64,000 nucleotides of DNA from PALSA-1353 sp050012375 (GCA_050012375.1 JBEKHH010000005.1:73119-137118), one strand, 5' to 3'; shown: positions 1 to 8,151, counted from the first letter of the stretch. Program-made: numbers and translations. The notes: generated by a model not told the origin, from the letters alone.

Positions 1-326
1 TCCACATAGCGGATGGTTCTCCTGACGTCTCGCTCTGTCCAGAGATAAATGATCCATGGCAAGCGTCCCCAGGGTGAAGGGACCTCTCCTGGATATAAAT
101 TTTCATGTCGCAGCCGTTTGGTCGCCGCCCCTTTGAGACGCGCGGCGAAGCGGCGAATGTCATAATGGTGCGGGGCCGTGACAACGTGAAAATGATCGGG
201 AAGAATTGAACAGGCCCAGATCAATCCCCCGTATCGTGCAACTTCCTCCTTGAATGCCCGTGCGATGCACAAAGCCTGGCGGCCCGTCCAAGTTACCGGC
301 GGATACCGTAGCGACGCCCGTGCCAT
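1..326 (-). CDS. HUH (Y1/IS200-like, REP-associated type) transposase, C-terminal part missing
   Basis: Read on the minus strand, this frame is open to the window edge, so only the N-terminal part of the protein is present. The translation contains YPPVTWTGRQA, then WACSILPDHFHVV, where HFH is the HUH metal-binding motif of Y1-type transposases, then RLKGAATKRL and LPWIIYLWTERD. This order is typical of REP-associated tyrosine transposases. The catalytic Tyr helix would lie beyond base 1. The ATG at 326 is the most downstream plausible start. The frame stays open upstream of it through QIREMARAS, so the true start may be earlier. It points away from nuoG and shares no operon with it. Identification rests on motif recall, and the HUH motif looks intact. 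Confidence 0.7.
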   Translation of the reverse strand, partial: MARASLRYPPVTWTGRQALCIARAFKEEVARYGGLIWACSILPDHFHVVTAPHHYDIRRFAARLKGAATKRLRHENLYPGEVPSPWGRLPWIIYLWTERDVRRTIRYV

Positions 327-673
327 TTCGCGGATTTGAAAATCGAACGGTCTGTCGGCAACCGAACGTCGCGACGAAACAGGATTGGCCGGTCCGAATT
401 TATCGAGAGCGGGAGAACGGACGAAATCGGACCCGGACCCGCGCTGGTCATTAGGAAGCCAGAACCCATAATTCGTGCATATGATGTGAAATCCCGCAAC
501 CATTTCCAAATGTTAACAAAGACCCAAACCGCGCCAACCAAAAATATTTAGCGGCGGTGCGCAGCACCGCGGGTTCTCCGCAAAAAAATCGAATCGGCGC
601 CCCAACCCCCCAACCTAAATCCCTCCCTTTCCTTGGTGAAATCCCCCACAACCTCGTGTACCATCCCCACGCT
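327..673. other. Gap between the transposase and nuoG
   Basis: This interval separates the leftward transposase from the rightward nuoG. The several short open frames here overlap one another and show no recognisable motif. It must hold the promoter of the nuoGHI block, but no convincing -35/-10 pair was found by eye. A slightly AT-richer patch lies at about 480-550. Part of it may belong to the N-terminus of the transposase if that gene starts upstream of 326. Confidence 0.4.
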
Positions 674-2272
674 ATGCCCAAGATCACCGTGGACGGCAAA
701 CTCATTGAGTGCAAGGATCGCCAAATGGTGTTGCAGGCGTGTCTCGACGCCGGGCACGAGTTGCCGCATTACTGTTATCACCCGGGACTTTCCATTCCCG
801 CTTCCTGTCGAATCTGTCTCGTTGAAGTCGAAGGAATTCCCAAGCTCGTCCCATCCTGTCAAACTCCCATTCGCGACGGGATGATCGTCCATTCCCGTTC
901 CCCCAAAGCCGTCGCCAACCAGAAGCAGGTCATGGAATACCTGCTCATCAATCATCCGCTTGACTGCCCCGTCTGCGATCAGGCCGGCGAATGCTCTCTA
1001 CAGGATTATTCCTACGAATACGGCCGCAGCCAGTCCCGTTTCGAGGAAGACAAGGCGAAAAAGCCGAAAAAAGACGTCGGCGAGAACATCTATCTCTACG
1101 CGGATCGCTGCATCATGTGCACCCGTTGCGTGCGCTTCACGCGCGAGGTCTCCGGCACCAGCGAGTTGTATGTCGATGGCCGCGGCTATCGCGAGGAAAT
1201 CGACATTTTTCCCGGCAAGCCCTGCAACAACAAACTGGCCGGGAACGTCGTCGATCTTTGCCCGGTGGGGGCGCTGCTGGACAAGGATTTCCTGTTCAAA
1301 CAGCGCGTCTGGCTGCTGAAGCAGACGCCGTCCATTTCCCCGGTCGATTCCGGGGGAGAAAATATCTTCCTGGAGCACAACCAAGGCGTCGTCTACCGCA
1401 TCAAGCCGCGCTATAACGCCGAGGTCAACCGCTGGTGGATCAGCGACGACACGCGATATTCCTACAAGATCATTCAGCACGAGAAGCGGCTGAAATCAGC
1501 GTGCAAAAAAGAGCACGGATCGCTCACGGCCACAACGTCGCGCGAAGCGTTCGACATCGCCGCCACGCAACTCAAAAGCCTCGCGGCCCAATCCAGCGGA
1601 AGCCTGTACGCAATGCTCTCTCCAATGATGGCCTGCGAAGAGGCCTACCTGCTGGGCTCGGCGATGCGCGCAATCGATCCGGAAGCGGTCCTGATCCTCG
1701 GCCCGGTGCCCAGCGCCGAGGAAGACGAAATCTTCCGCCATTCGTTGACCGGGCAACAGACATTTGTCATCAAGGCGGAGAAAGTTCCCAACGCCCAAGG
1801 CGTTCGCCGCGTGATCTCGCTCCTCGGCGGACCCACCGCCAACTGCAACGAGTTGGTCCGGGCGAATCGCCCGGAACTGAAGAATCTCAAAGGCGGCTGG
1901 ATCGTCGGCGGATATTTGTCCAACTGGTTCAAGGGCGATCTTCCAACCCCGCTGGCCAGCGGATTCCGCGTTGTGCAGGACCTCCTGCCGAGCAGCCTGA
2001 GCGAATCAGCGGACGTGGTCCTCCCCAGCGCGGCCTGGGCGGAAAAGGATGGATGCTGGGAGAATTACGCCGGCAAGATTCAGCCGTTTGCCGCGGCGGT
2101 TGGGCCGCCGGAAGGCGTCACGCGCGACGGCGACTACTACCTCTGGCTGCTGGGTCGCGCCGGCTTGTACAATGCCCACGCGATTCGACAGGAAATGGGC
2201 GAGCCTTTCGCTTCGGTCTCCCTTGCGACCGAGCAGGCGCAGGCCCCGGCAATGGAATTCGTGGAGTTGTAA
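674..2272 (+). CDS. nuoG: NADH-quinone oxidoreductase subunit G, short form
   Basis: This is the iron-sulfur electron-transfer subunit of respiratory complex I (peripheral arm, cytoplasmic side). The 532 aa include a 2Fe-2S ferredoxin domain (Cys34, 45, 48, 62), the His-Cys3 4Fe-4S site in NHPLDCPVCDQAGEC (His94, Cys98, 101, 107) and a second 4Fe-4S site (Cys146, 149, 152, 196). A reduced molybdopterin-oxidoreductase-like region follows and ends in ADVVLPSAAWAEKDG. NuoG is usually about 700-900 aa, so the molybdopterin-like part is strongly shortened. The segment at SISPVDSGG, where some family members carry the N7-cluster cysteines, has none. The ATG at 674 gives the standard ferredoxin start MPKITVDGK, so the open frame upstream of it is not used. 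nuoH follows after 36 bases. Confidence 0.93.
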   Translation: MPKITVDGKLIECKDRQMVLQACLDAGHELPHYCYHPGLSIPASCRICLVEVEGIPKLVPSCQTPIRDGMIVHSRSPKAVANQKQVMEYLLINHPLDCPVCDQAGECSLQDYSYEYGRSQSRFEEDKAKKPKKDVGENIYLYADRCIMCTRCVRFTREVSGTSELYVDGRGYREEIDIFPGKPCNNKLAGNVVDLCPVGALLDKDFLFKQRVWLLKQTPSISPVDSGGENIFLEHNQGVVYRIKPRYNAEVNRWWISDDTRYSYKIIQHEKRLKSACKKEHGSLTATTSREAFDIAATQLKSLAAQSSGSLYAMLSPMMACEEAYLLGSAMRAIDPEAVLILGPVPSAEEDEIFRHSLTGQQTFVIKAEKVPNAQGVRRVISLLGGPTANCNELVRANRPELKNLKGGWIVGGYLSNWFKGDLPTPLASGFRVVQDLLPSSLSESADVVLPSAAWAEKDGCWENYAGKIQPFAAAVGPPEGVTRDGDYYLWLLGRAGLYNAHAIRQEMGEPFASVSLATEQAQAPAMEFVEL

Positions 2273-2308
2273 TCCCGGCCGACCCGTAGTGGAGAAAAAA
2301 GAACCAAC

Positions 2309-3766
2309 ATGATTGATCGCCTCATCGAATGGTGGACAGCAAATATCCCGCCCTGGGCGCTCATCGCCCTCATCGCCCATGGCGCCGCCATGCTTACCGT
2401 CGCTTACCTCATTCTCCTGGAACGCAAAGTCGCCAGTTGGGTGCAGGACCGCATCGGTCCCAATCGCGTCGGGCTGGGATTCGGAATTCTTCCCATCATC
2501 AAGAATTGGAAAATGAATGGCCTGGGACAGCCGCTGGCCGATGGGCTGAAATTCATCGTCAAAGAGGATTACCGCCCGGCTGGAGTGGACAAAATCCTCT
2601 TCACCGTGGCTCCGGCCCTGATGATTGTGGTGGTCATCATCAGCATCGCCGTCCTGCCCTGGGGCGGCACTCGCCAGGTCCAGCGCGTCATCACCATTCC
2701 AAGATCCGGCAATGTCGTGAGCGACGACGCCCAAAGCCACCTGGCACAGGGAGACCGGCTCTTCGGTGATCCCGTCCGCATCGGCAATACCCGCCAGTAC
2801 CAGGTGACGTATCGATATCCCTTCCAGATCGCCAGCCTCAATATCGGGGTCCTCTATATCCTGGCCGTGCTCTCCCTGGCGGTCTATGGCGTGGTCATCG
2901 GCGGGTGGGCAAGCAACAACAAATATTCCTTCCTCGGCGGATTGCGGGCCACGGTCAATATGATCTCCTACGAGATCCCGCTCGGACTCTCGGTTATCTG
3001 CGTCGTGCTGATGTATGGAACCCTCGATTTGAATCTTCTCGTCGAGCAGCAGTGCCATTACTGGGCGAAAATCATCCCGGCCTGGAACGTCTTCACCCAG
3101 CCGCTGGCGTTTGTCATGTTCCTCATCTGCATTCACGCCGAGGCCAATCGCGCCCCGTTCGATATGGCCGAAGCCGAGCAGGAACTGGTCGGGGGATATC
3201 ACACGGAATACAGCGCCATGCGATTCGCCCTGTTTTTCCTGGGTGAATACGCGGGAATGATCACCACCAGCGCCGTTTGCGTGGCCCTGTTCTTCGGCGG
3301 ATGGCATCTCCCTTGGATCGAGTGGGCCTGGCCGGCGCTCAAGGGAAACGTCGATGCGGCGCATCCGGCTCTGACCACCAGCCTGATCGCCTGCGTCGTC
3401 CGCGCCCTTGTTTTCTTCGGCAAAACCCTCTTCTTCCTCTTCGTATTCATGTGGGTCCGGTGGAGCCTCCCGCGCCTGCGCTTCGACCAGCTCATGATGC
3501 TGGCATGGAGGGGGCTGATTCCGATTTCCCTCACCCTCCTCATGATGACCGCCATCATCGTCTACGTGTACCGCGGAAACAGCTACCAGCGGATCGACGG
3601 ATCGATGGCCATGACGCTGCTCGTCGCCAACGCCATCGTCGCCGCACTGATCATGATCATTACCTCCCTGCTTCCACCGCCTCCGGCGACCAACCGCCGA
3701 TTGACCGTTCTCGGCAGCCGATTCAACAAGCCGCCGATCCCCATTGCCGCCGGGGTGGCCGAATAA
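2309..3766 (+). CDS. nuoH: NADH-quinone oxidoreductase subunit H
   Basis: This membrane subunit lies at the quinone-binding junction of complex I. The 485 aa contain the family hallmarks LLERKVASWVQDRIGPNRVG near the N-terminus and EANRAPFDMAEAEQELVGGY, which leads into HTEYSAMRFALFFLGEY. The family is usually about 320-430 aa. The extra length lies in a hydrophilic insert of roughly 45-60 residues after PWGG (about residues 118-175) and in a C-terminal extension of about 80 residues with at least one more membrane segment. The ATG follows a purine-rich stretch (ggagaaaaaaga). The stop lies one base before nuoI, so the genes are almost certainly co-transcribed and translationally linked. Confidence 0.93.
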   Translation: MIDRLIEWWTANIPPWALIALIAHGAAMLTVAYLILLERKVASWVQDRIGPNRVGLGFGILPIIKNWKMNGLGQPLADGLKFIVKEDYRPAGVDKILFTVAPALMIVVVIISIAVLPWGGTRQVQRVITIPRSGNVVSDDAQSHLAQGDRLFGDPVRIGNTRQYQVTYRYPFQIASLNIGVLYILAVLSLAVYGVVIGGWASNNKYSFLGGLRATVNMISYEIPLGLSVICVVLMYGTLDLNLLVEQQCHYWAKIIPAWNVFTQPLAFVMFLICIHAEANRAPFDMAEAEQELVGGYHTEYSAMRFALFFLGEYAGMITTSAVCVALFFGGWHLPWIEWAWPALKGNVDAAHPALTTSLIACVVRALVFFGKTLFFLFVFMWVRWSLPRLRFDQLMMLAWRGLIPISLTLLMMTAIIVYVYRGNSYQRIDGSMAMTLLVANAIVAALIMIITSLLPPPPATNRRLTVLGSRFNKPPIPIAAGVAE

Positions 3767-3767
3767 T

Positions 3768-4304
3768 ATGAAAGATTCAGACGTCATCATTTTGGAGGAA
3801 CCCAAGCTCTCGCGAGCCGATCAGTTCTATTTGCCCCAGATCCTCATAGGACTGGGAACCACGATGCGCCACATGTTCAACGTTGTGGTTCGCGGCAAGG
3901 ATCGCGTGATTCAATATCCGGAAGAAAAACGGGAAGACCTCCCCGTTGAAAAGGGAGGAATGCTGCTCAAGACATATCGCGGCGTTCATCGCCTCAACAA
4001 GGATGACGAAGGCCGCGTCAAATGCGTGGCCTGTTTCATGTGCTCCACCGCCTGCCCGGCCAATTGCATCCACATCGAGGCCGCGGAAAGTCCCTGGCCC
4101 GATCGCGAAAAATACCCCGCGAAGTTCGACATCGACGAACTGCGGTGCATCTATTGTGGCATGTGTGAAGAGGCCTGCCCCGTGGATGCAATCGAGCTGA
4201 GCCACGTCTACGACATCGTCGGATTGACCCGCCAGGAAATGATCTTCGACAAAGCCAAACTTTTGAATATCTTCGATGAAACGGTGAAAAACGAGCCGAT
4301 GTAA
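3768..4304 (+). CDS. nuoI: NADH-quinone oxidoreductase subunit I
   Basis: This peripheral-arm subunit carries two 4Fe-4S clusters that pass electrons to quinone. The 178 aa contain two ferredoxin motifs, CVACFMCSTACPANC and CIYCGMCEEACPVD, spaced as in NuoI. The ATG one base after the nuoH stop was chosen because MKDSDVIILEE begins cleanly there. A TTG further upstream would overlap nuoH. No nuoJ, K, L, M or N follows, and the next gene is an unrelated lipoprotein gene after about 180 bases. The rest of complex I must therefore be encoded elsewhere. Confidence 0.93.
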   Translation: MKDSDVIILEEPKLSRADQFYLPQILIGLGTTMRHMFNVVVRGKDRVIQYPEEKREDLPVEKGGMLLKTYRGVHRLNKDDEGRVKCVACFMCSTACPANCIHIEAAESPWPDREKYPAKFDIDELRCIYCGMCEEACPVDAIELSHVYDIVGLTRQEMIFDKAKLLNIFDETVKNEPM

Positions 4305-4487
4305 CCCATTATTTTTGCTGTAGATAACGCATTTTAATCGCGGACGTTGCGATAATCCGGCACTTGGAACCATGCACAATACTGGAACCCCCTTGGACGT
4401 TTTACCTTCTGAATAACGGTGAGCAAACGCCGATATTTGAACTAACCATTGGCTGCTTTCAGGGACATAAATAACAAGGAGCCCTCC

Positions 4488-4880
4488 ATGAATCGGAAAT
4501 TGAAGAATCTCTTGATGCCGTTGGTTTTGGCGACGCTGGCCGTGGGCGGACTCAGCGGATGCGTTGTTCGCGAGGAAGCCCCTCCGCCAACAGTGGCGGT
4601 CGCGCCGACGCCGCCTCCGGAGGCGCCTCCCCCCGCTCCCGTCGTCCAGGAAGCGCCTGTCGTACAGGATGCGCCGCCGCCGGAAGTCGTCGAAGTGCAA
4701 CCGGTCATGCCCGGACCCGGATACATCTGGATCGGCGGATTTTACAGATGGGAATACGGCCGCTACGTCTGGCATCGCGGATATTGGGGACGTCCACCCT
4801 ACGGCTACCATAGATGGTACGGCGGCCATTGGGAACATCGCCCTCACGGCTACTTCTATGTCGGCGGCCGCTGGGGATGA
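4488..4880 (+). CDS. Small exported lipoprotein with YXWXXGY-like aromatic repeats
   Basis: This is a 130 aa protein of unknown function. It begins with a lipoprotein signal peptide (basic start MNRKLKN, a hydrophobic stretch, then a lipobox at GLSGC) followed by a Pro/Ala/Val-rich linker of about 50 residues. The C-terminal half is rich in Tyr, Trp, Gly and His (for example YRWEYGRYVWHRGYWG), as in the YXWXXGY repeat family found in exported bacterial proteins. The ATG at 4488 follows an aaggag ribosome-binding site at about 4477-4482. A surface or envelope role is likely, but no function can be assigned. Confidence 0.75.
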   Translation: MNRKLKNLLMPLVLATLAVGGLSGCVVREEAPPPTVAVAPTPPPEAPPPAPVVQEAPVVQDAPPPEVVEVQPVMPGPGYIWIGGFYRWEYGRYVWHRGYWGRPPYGYHRWYGGHWEHRPHGYFYVGGRWG

Positions 4881-4908
4881 GCCGCGCGATTTGAATCCGT
4901 CATAAGGC

Positions 4909-4952
4909 GACGCCGGCGTTTTTTCAGCGATGGCTGATCAAGCGCCGGCGTC
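4909..4952. repeat. Inverted repeat between convergent genes (possible shared terminator)
   Basis: The arms gacgccggcg (4909-4918) and cgccggcgtc (4943-4952) are perfect complements. They enclose a loop that starts with six T residues and contains a smaller tcagc/gctga stem. The right arm overlaps the last codons of the minus-strand gene at 4938-5246. The position between convergent genes suggests a transcription end, but the T run lies inside the loop, so it is not a standard intrinsic terminator. Confidence 0.35.
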
Positions 4953-5246
4953 GTCCGCTTCCGGGCCGAGTTCATCGCCCTCGGGATCCAGGTTTCGCGG
5001 ATCGCCGGCCGGATAGTCCGCGATGTAATTGAACACCGTCCGGACGTACTTCACAAATTCCAGCTTTTGCAGCGATTTCAATTTCGTCGTTTCGATCGTC
5101 CCCGTCACCGCGCCGTTTTCCTCATCGACATCTGAAACCGACAGGCCCAGCGACTTCAGCTTCTGGGCCGCCGCCTGAGTCGTCATCCCCGGCTCATCCA
5201 CAATGATCACGACAACATCCGACAATTCGTCATCTTGGTGTTCCAT
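4938..5246 (-). CDS. Small conserved protein of unknown function, ferredoxin-like fold suspected
   Basis: This 102 aa acidic, soluble protein has the pattern VVVIIVDEPGMTTQAAAQKL, then LGLSVSDVDEENGAVTG and LEFVKYVRTVFNYIADY. The beta-alpha-beta-beta-alpha-beta rhythm resembles the small ferredoxin-like folds of protease propeptides (inference from pattern only). Similar short proteins seem to occur in planctomycetes. The ATG at 5246 was preferred because the 23 residues upstream are Arg/Gly-rich and unlike the rest. It is convergent with the lipoprotein gene on its left. Confidence 0.55.
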   Translation of the reverse strand: MEHQDDELSDVVVIIVDEPGMTTQAAAQKLKSLGLSVSDVDEENGAVTGTIETTKLKSLQKLEFVKYVRTVFNYIADYPAGDPRNLDPEGDELGPEADDAGA

Positions 5247-5356
5247 CGGCCATCTCCCAAACGGACTTCGCCCCCGGAATCCTATGCCGGATCGTCCCAA
5301 CAGACATCTTTCCAAATCTTCGCGGGGAACGGGAACGGATGAACCACGGGGGAAAA

Positions 5357-5436
5357 CCCCCGCGGAGCGGGGGGCTATTGGATGGCCATCGAACGGTCAT
5401 TTCCGTTATTTCCGTTAGCCCCCCGCTCTGCGGGGG
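5357..5436. repeat. REP-like pair of inverted GC palindromes beside a transposase-like gene
   Basis: The left arm at 5357-5377 (ccccc gcggagcggggggcta) and the right arm at 5416-5436 (tagccccccgctctgcggggg) are complementary over 21 bases with one mismatch. They are separated by 38 bases. Each arm is itself a small palindrome (ccccgc/gcgggg). Two inverted hairpin units next to a REP-associated-transposase-like gene are the arrangement of a bacterial interspersed mosaic element. Confidence 0.65.
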
Positions 5437-5462
5437 ATTTGCTGCGCGGACGAAGATTTTGC

Positions 5463-6086
5463 ATGGCCGAACATTCCAATTACCATGATCCCATGCAACC
5501 CCACCTCCTGGCCACGATGATCACCACCACGAGCTACGGCTCCTGGCTCCCCGGCGATCTTCGCGGTTATGTCGAAAACGGAATCACCCTGCCCGGCGAT
5601 CCGTCTCGGCTGGCGCTGGCCCGACGACGAATGGGCGATGGCGCCCCCGTTCTGTTCGATCCGCACCAGCAGCGACAATTGTTCGAAGCCCTCTGCGACG
5701 CGGCTGAGGAATTCCATTACCAACTCACCGACGCCAGCGTCGAATCGTGGCGCCTGCGCTGGATCGTGCGACATGGTTTCGATTCCGTGGTGAAAATGGT
5801 CGGGCGATTGAAGAACCGAATGCGCCAGAGGCTGGGAATCGGACGGATCTGGACCGAAGGATATTACGATTCACTCCTGTTCGATCCGGCGGCGATCGAA
5901 AGTCGGCGGCGATATTTCCGGCAATATGCCGGTTGTCGGATGAGCGATGGGCTCAGGTTGCAAACGGAAGGCATCAAGCCGCCCCGCCGGGTTGCCGTTT
6001 TTCGCGGCCTTACGCGGCGCGCCACCCCCGACCGCTGCCCGGAATGCGGAACAGTCCCGCTAGAAACGGAGATTCTTTCAAATTGA
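5463..6086 (+). CDS. Y1/REP-associated transposase-like protein lacking the HUH histidines
   Basis: The 207 aa protein opens with ATMITTTSYGSWLPGDLRGY, a signature of one branch of REP-associated/Y1-type transposases. Later parts also fit: MVGRLKNRMRQ, RIWTEGYYDSLLF with a candidate nucleophile Tyr, and RRYFRQYAGCRMSDG. Where active members carry a HUH motif (for example DHVHLVV), this one has WRLRWIVRHG, so both metal-binding His appear to be replaced. The C-terminus has a lone CPEC. Length is close to the family norm, so it is not a simple truncation. The ATG at 5463 was chosen; an in-frame ATG at 5493 also fits. It is probably inactive or repurposed. Confidence 0.65.
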   Translation: MAEHSNYHDPMQPHLLATMITTTSYGSWLPGDLRGYVENGITLPGDPSRLALARRRMGDGAPVLFDPHQQRQLFEALCDAAEEFHYQLTDASVESWRLRWIVRHGFDSVVKMVGRLKNRMRQRLGIGRIWTEGYYDSLLFDPAAIESRRRYFRQYAGCRMSDGLRLQTEGIKPPRRVAVFRGLTRRATPDRCPECGTVPLETEILSN

Positions 6087-6329
6087 CCGATTGCCAAAGG
6101 ACTCCACCCTTGCCAAAACACCCCTTCCGGACTACCCTTGACGACTTGGCTCGCCAAGGGCCTCCTGCGCCGGGTTGCCGATTGTGGACTGCCTCGTCGC
6201 GGGCCCTGTTTTACAATTTTCTTCGTAAACCCAAGCCCTAGGGCGGCGGTGGATCTCTTGGCTGTCCATCCGCGGCAGGGGCTGCCGGCCCGTCTCTTGA
6301 TGACGGCCGATGAATTTGGAGTCGCTTTT

Positions 6330-7223
6330 ATGGCACAGTCCCAGGCTGACCTGGTGAAAGCATTGGTGGACGCCGGTGTCCATTTCGGACATCGCGTCTC
6401 CCGATGGAATCCCAAAATGGCGCCGTACATTCACGGCAAGCGGAACATGATTCACATCATCGATGTGAAAGAAACCCTCAAGGGCCTCGTCCGCGCCAAA
6501 AAATTAGTCCAGCAAACCATCGCCGGCGGCCGCGATCTGCTCTTCGTCGGCACCAAACGCCAGGCCAGGCACGCCATCCAGCAGGAAGCCGAGCGCTGCG
6601 GCATGCACTACGTCTCGGAGCGATGGCTCGGGGGGACCCTCACCAATTTCCGCACCATTCGCGCCCGCCTCAACCGCCTTGAAGAACTCGAAAAACTTTG
6701 GGAGCCCGGACCCACCGGCAAACCGTCCATCGACACCTATTCCAAGAAGATGAAGTCCACCCTCGCCCGCGAACGCGACAAGATCAAGGCCAACCTCGAA
6801 GGCATCCGAAAAATGGATCGCATCCCCGGCGTCATGTTCATCGTCGATACCCGCCGCGAGCACATCGCCGTCAAGGAGGCCCGAAAACTCGGCGTGAAGA
6901 CCGTCGCCCTGATCGATACCGACAGCGATCCGGACCTGATCGATCTGCCGATCCCCGGCAACGACGACGCCATGCGGGCCATCGAGATGATTCTCAAGGA
7001 ACTGGCGGATGCGGTGATCGAGGGCAAGACCGGCCGGGCCGAGACCAAGGGCGAAGAGGCCCAGCCCCCCCGCCGCCGCAGCGCTCGCACCACATTCCGG
7101 GCCGAGGACCCGCGAAGCGGCGAGGAAGCGCGAACTGGCGAGGAAGCGCGAACCGGGGAAGAAGCCCCGCCGGCTGAAAACCCGCCGCCCGCCGAAAACG
7201 TCCCCGCGGCTCAATCCGCTTAA
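6330..7223 (+). CDS. rpsB: 30S ribosomal protein S2
   Basis: This is a structural protein of the small ribosomal subunit. The 297 aa contain AGVHFGHRVSRWNPKMAPYI at the start and the conserved RNMIHIIDVKET, FVGTKRQA, RWLGGTLTNF, MDRIPGVMFIVD and PGNDDAMRAI. After about residue 240 comes a charged, disordered tail with a near-perfect repeat (three copies of GEEARTG-like units, then PPAEN repeats). Most S2 proteins are about 230-260 aa. The ATG at 6330 was chosen because it gives the standard S2 N-terminus; an ATG at 6300 is also in frame. tsf follows after 112 bases containing a palindromic repeat. Confidence 0.96.
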   Translation: MAQSQADLVKALVDAGVHFGHRVSRWNPKMAPYIHGKRNMIHIIDVKETLKGLVRAKKLVQQTIAGGRDLLFVGTKRQARHAIQQEAERCGMHYVSERWLGGTLTNFRTIRARLNRLEELEKLWEPGPTGKPSIDTYSKKMKSTLARERDKIKANLEGIRKMDRIPGVMFIVDTRREHIAVKEARKLGVKTVALIDTDSDPDLIDLPIPGNDDAMRAIEMILKELADAVIEGKTGRAETKGEEAQPPRRRSARTTFRAEDPRSGEEARTGEEARTGEEAPPAENPPPAENVPAAQSA

Positions 7224-7230
7224 GAAAAAA

Positions 7231-7316
7231 TTGCCCCAGATGAAAATCAGATGCACACGGATAATGAATGCATTTGCGTTTTCATCTGCGTGCATCTGAT
7301 TTTATATCCGTGGCAA
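7231..7316. repeat. Intergenic palindromic repeat, 'aaaatcagatgcac' type, copy 1
   Basis: The arms aaaatcagatgcac (7243-7256) and gtgcatctgatttt (7290-7303) are perfect complements. Complementarity extends outward to ttgcc (7231-7235) and ggcaa (7312-7316). It lies between rpsB and tsf, so it would be transcribed and could form a hairpin in the operon mRNA. A related copy sits at 47771-47848, after rsmH. Confidence 0.75.
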
Positions 7317-7335
7317 AAATGAATCGGGAGAAATC

Positions 7336-8151
7336 ATGGCAGAAATCAGCGCGAAACTGGTCAACGAACTCCGCGGCAAAACCGGGCTTGGAATGATGGA
7401 GTGCAAGAAGGCCCTGACGGAAACCGGCGGGGACGTTGAAAAGGCAATCGATTATTTCCGCAAGAAAGGGGTCAAGACCTCGATCACCGAGCGCGCCGCC
7501 ACCGAAGGACGCGTCGCCCTGGCGGTTTCCCCCGACCGCAAGCGCGGCGTGATCGTCGAGATCAACTGCAACACCGATTTCACCGCCAAGAGCGAGCCCG
7601 TCGCCAAAATCGCCGCCGCCGCCGTCGCCAAGCTCCTGGCCAATCCCAAAACCATTCTCGCCGATGACCCGGCCATCAAAACGGAACTCGTTTCCGTCGC
7701 CCAGCAAACCGGCGAGAACGTCCAGATGGGCCGGTCCGCGTCGCTGGCAACCGAAACCGGCGCCGTCGGCAGCTATCTGTACACGGTTTCCGGAAAAGGC
7801 AAAATCGCGGTCCTCCTCGCATTGGTGGGCAACGCCGATGAAGATCTCTTCCGCAATATCGGCATGCACATCGTGGCCGCTCGCCCGCTGGCGATGACCC
7901 GCCAGGACGTTTCCCCCGAGATCATCGCCCGTGAAAAGGAGATCGCCGTCGAGCAGGCCAAGGCGACCGGCAAGCCGCCGGAGATCGCCGAAAAAATCGC
8001 CGTGGGAAAGCTCAACAGCTTCTACGCGGAAAAGGTGTTGCTGGATCAGGAATTCATCCCCGCCGAAGTATTCAAGGGATCGGTCGCCAATCTCCTGAAA
8101 ACCAAAGGCGCGACGCTGGAAAAATATGTCCGGCTGGAAGTAGGGCAATAA
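7336..8151 (+). CDS. tsf: Translation elongation factor Ts
   Basis: EF-Ts is the guanine nucleotide exchange factor that recycles EF-Tu from GDP to GTP in the cytoplasm. The 271 aa have the N-terminal UBA-like domain with TGLGMMECKKALTETGGD, the core signature CNTDFTAKSEP at about residue 78, and a C-terminal coiled-coil and dimerisation region. Length is in the usual range. The ATG at 7336 follows a gggag ribosome-binding site at 7326-7330. It sits in the classic rpsB-tsf order. Confidence 0.97.
   Translation: MAEISAKLVNELRGKTGLGMMECKKALTETGGDVEKAIDYFRKKGVKTSITERAATEGRVALAVSPDRKRGVIVEINCNTDFTAKSEPVAKIAAAAVAKLLANPKTILADDPAIKTELVSVAQQTGENVQMGRSASLATETGAVGSYLYTVSGKGKIAVLLALVGNADEDLFRNIGMHIVAARPLAMTRQDVSPEIIAREKEIAVEQAKATGKPPEIAEKIAVGKLNSFYAEKVLLDQEFIPAEVFKGSVANLLKTKGATLEKYVRLEVGQ

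Noticed and set aside
2006..3805. Long open frame of about 600 codons on the minus strand across nuoG and nuoH
   Set aside because: It is antisense to two clearly coding genes and its translation is rich in low-complexity Asp/Gly/His with no motif; it arises from codon bias of high-GC DNA.
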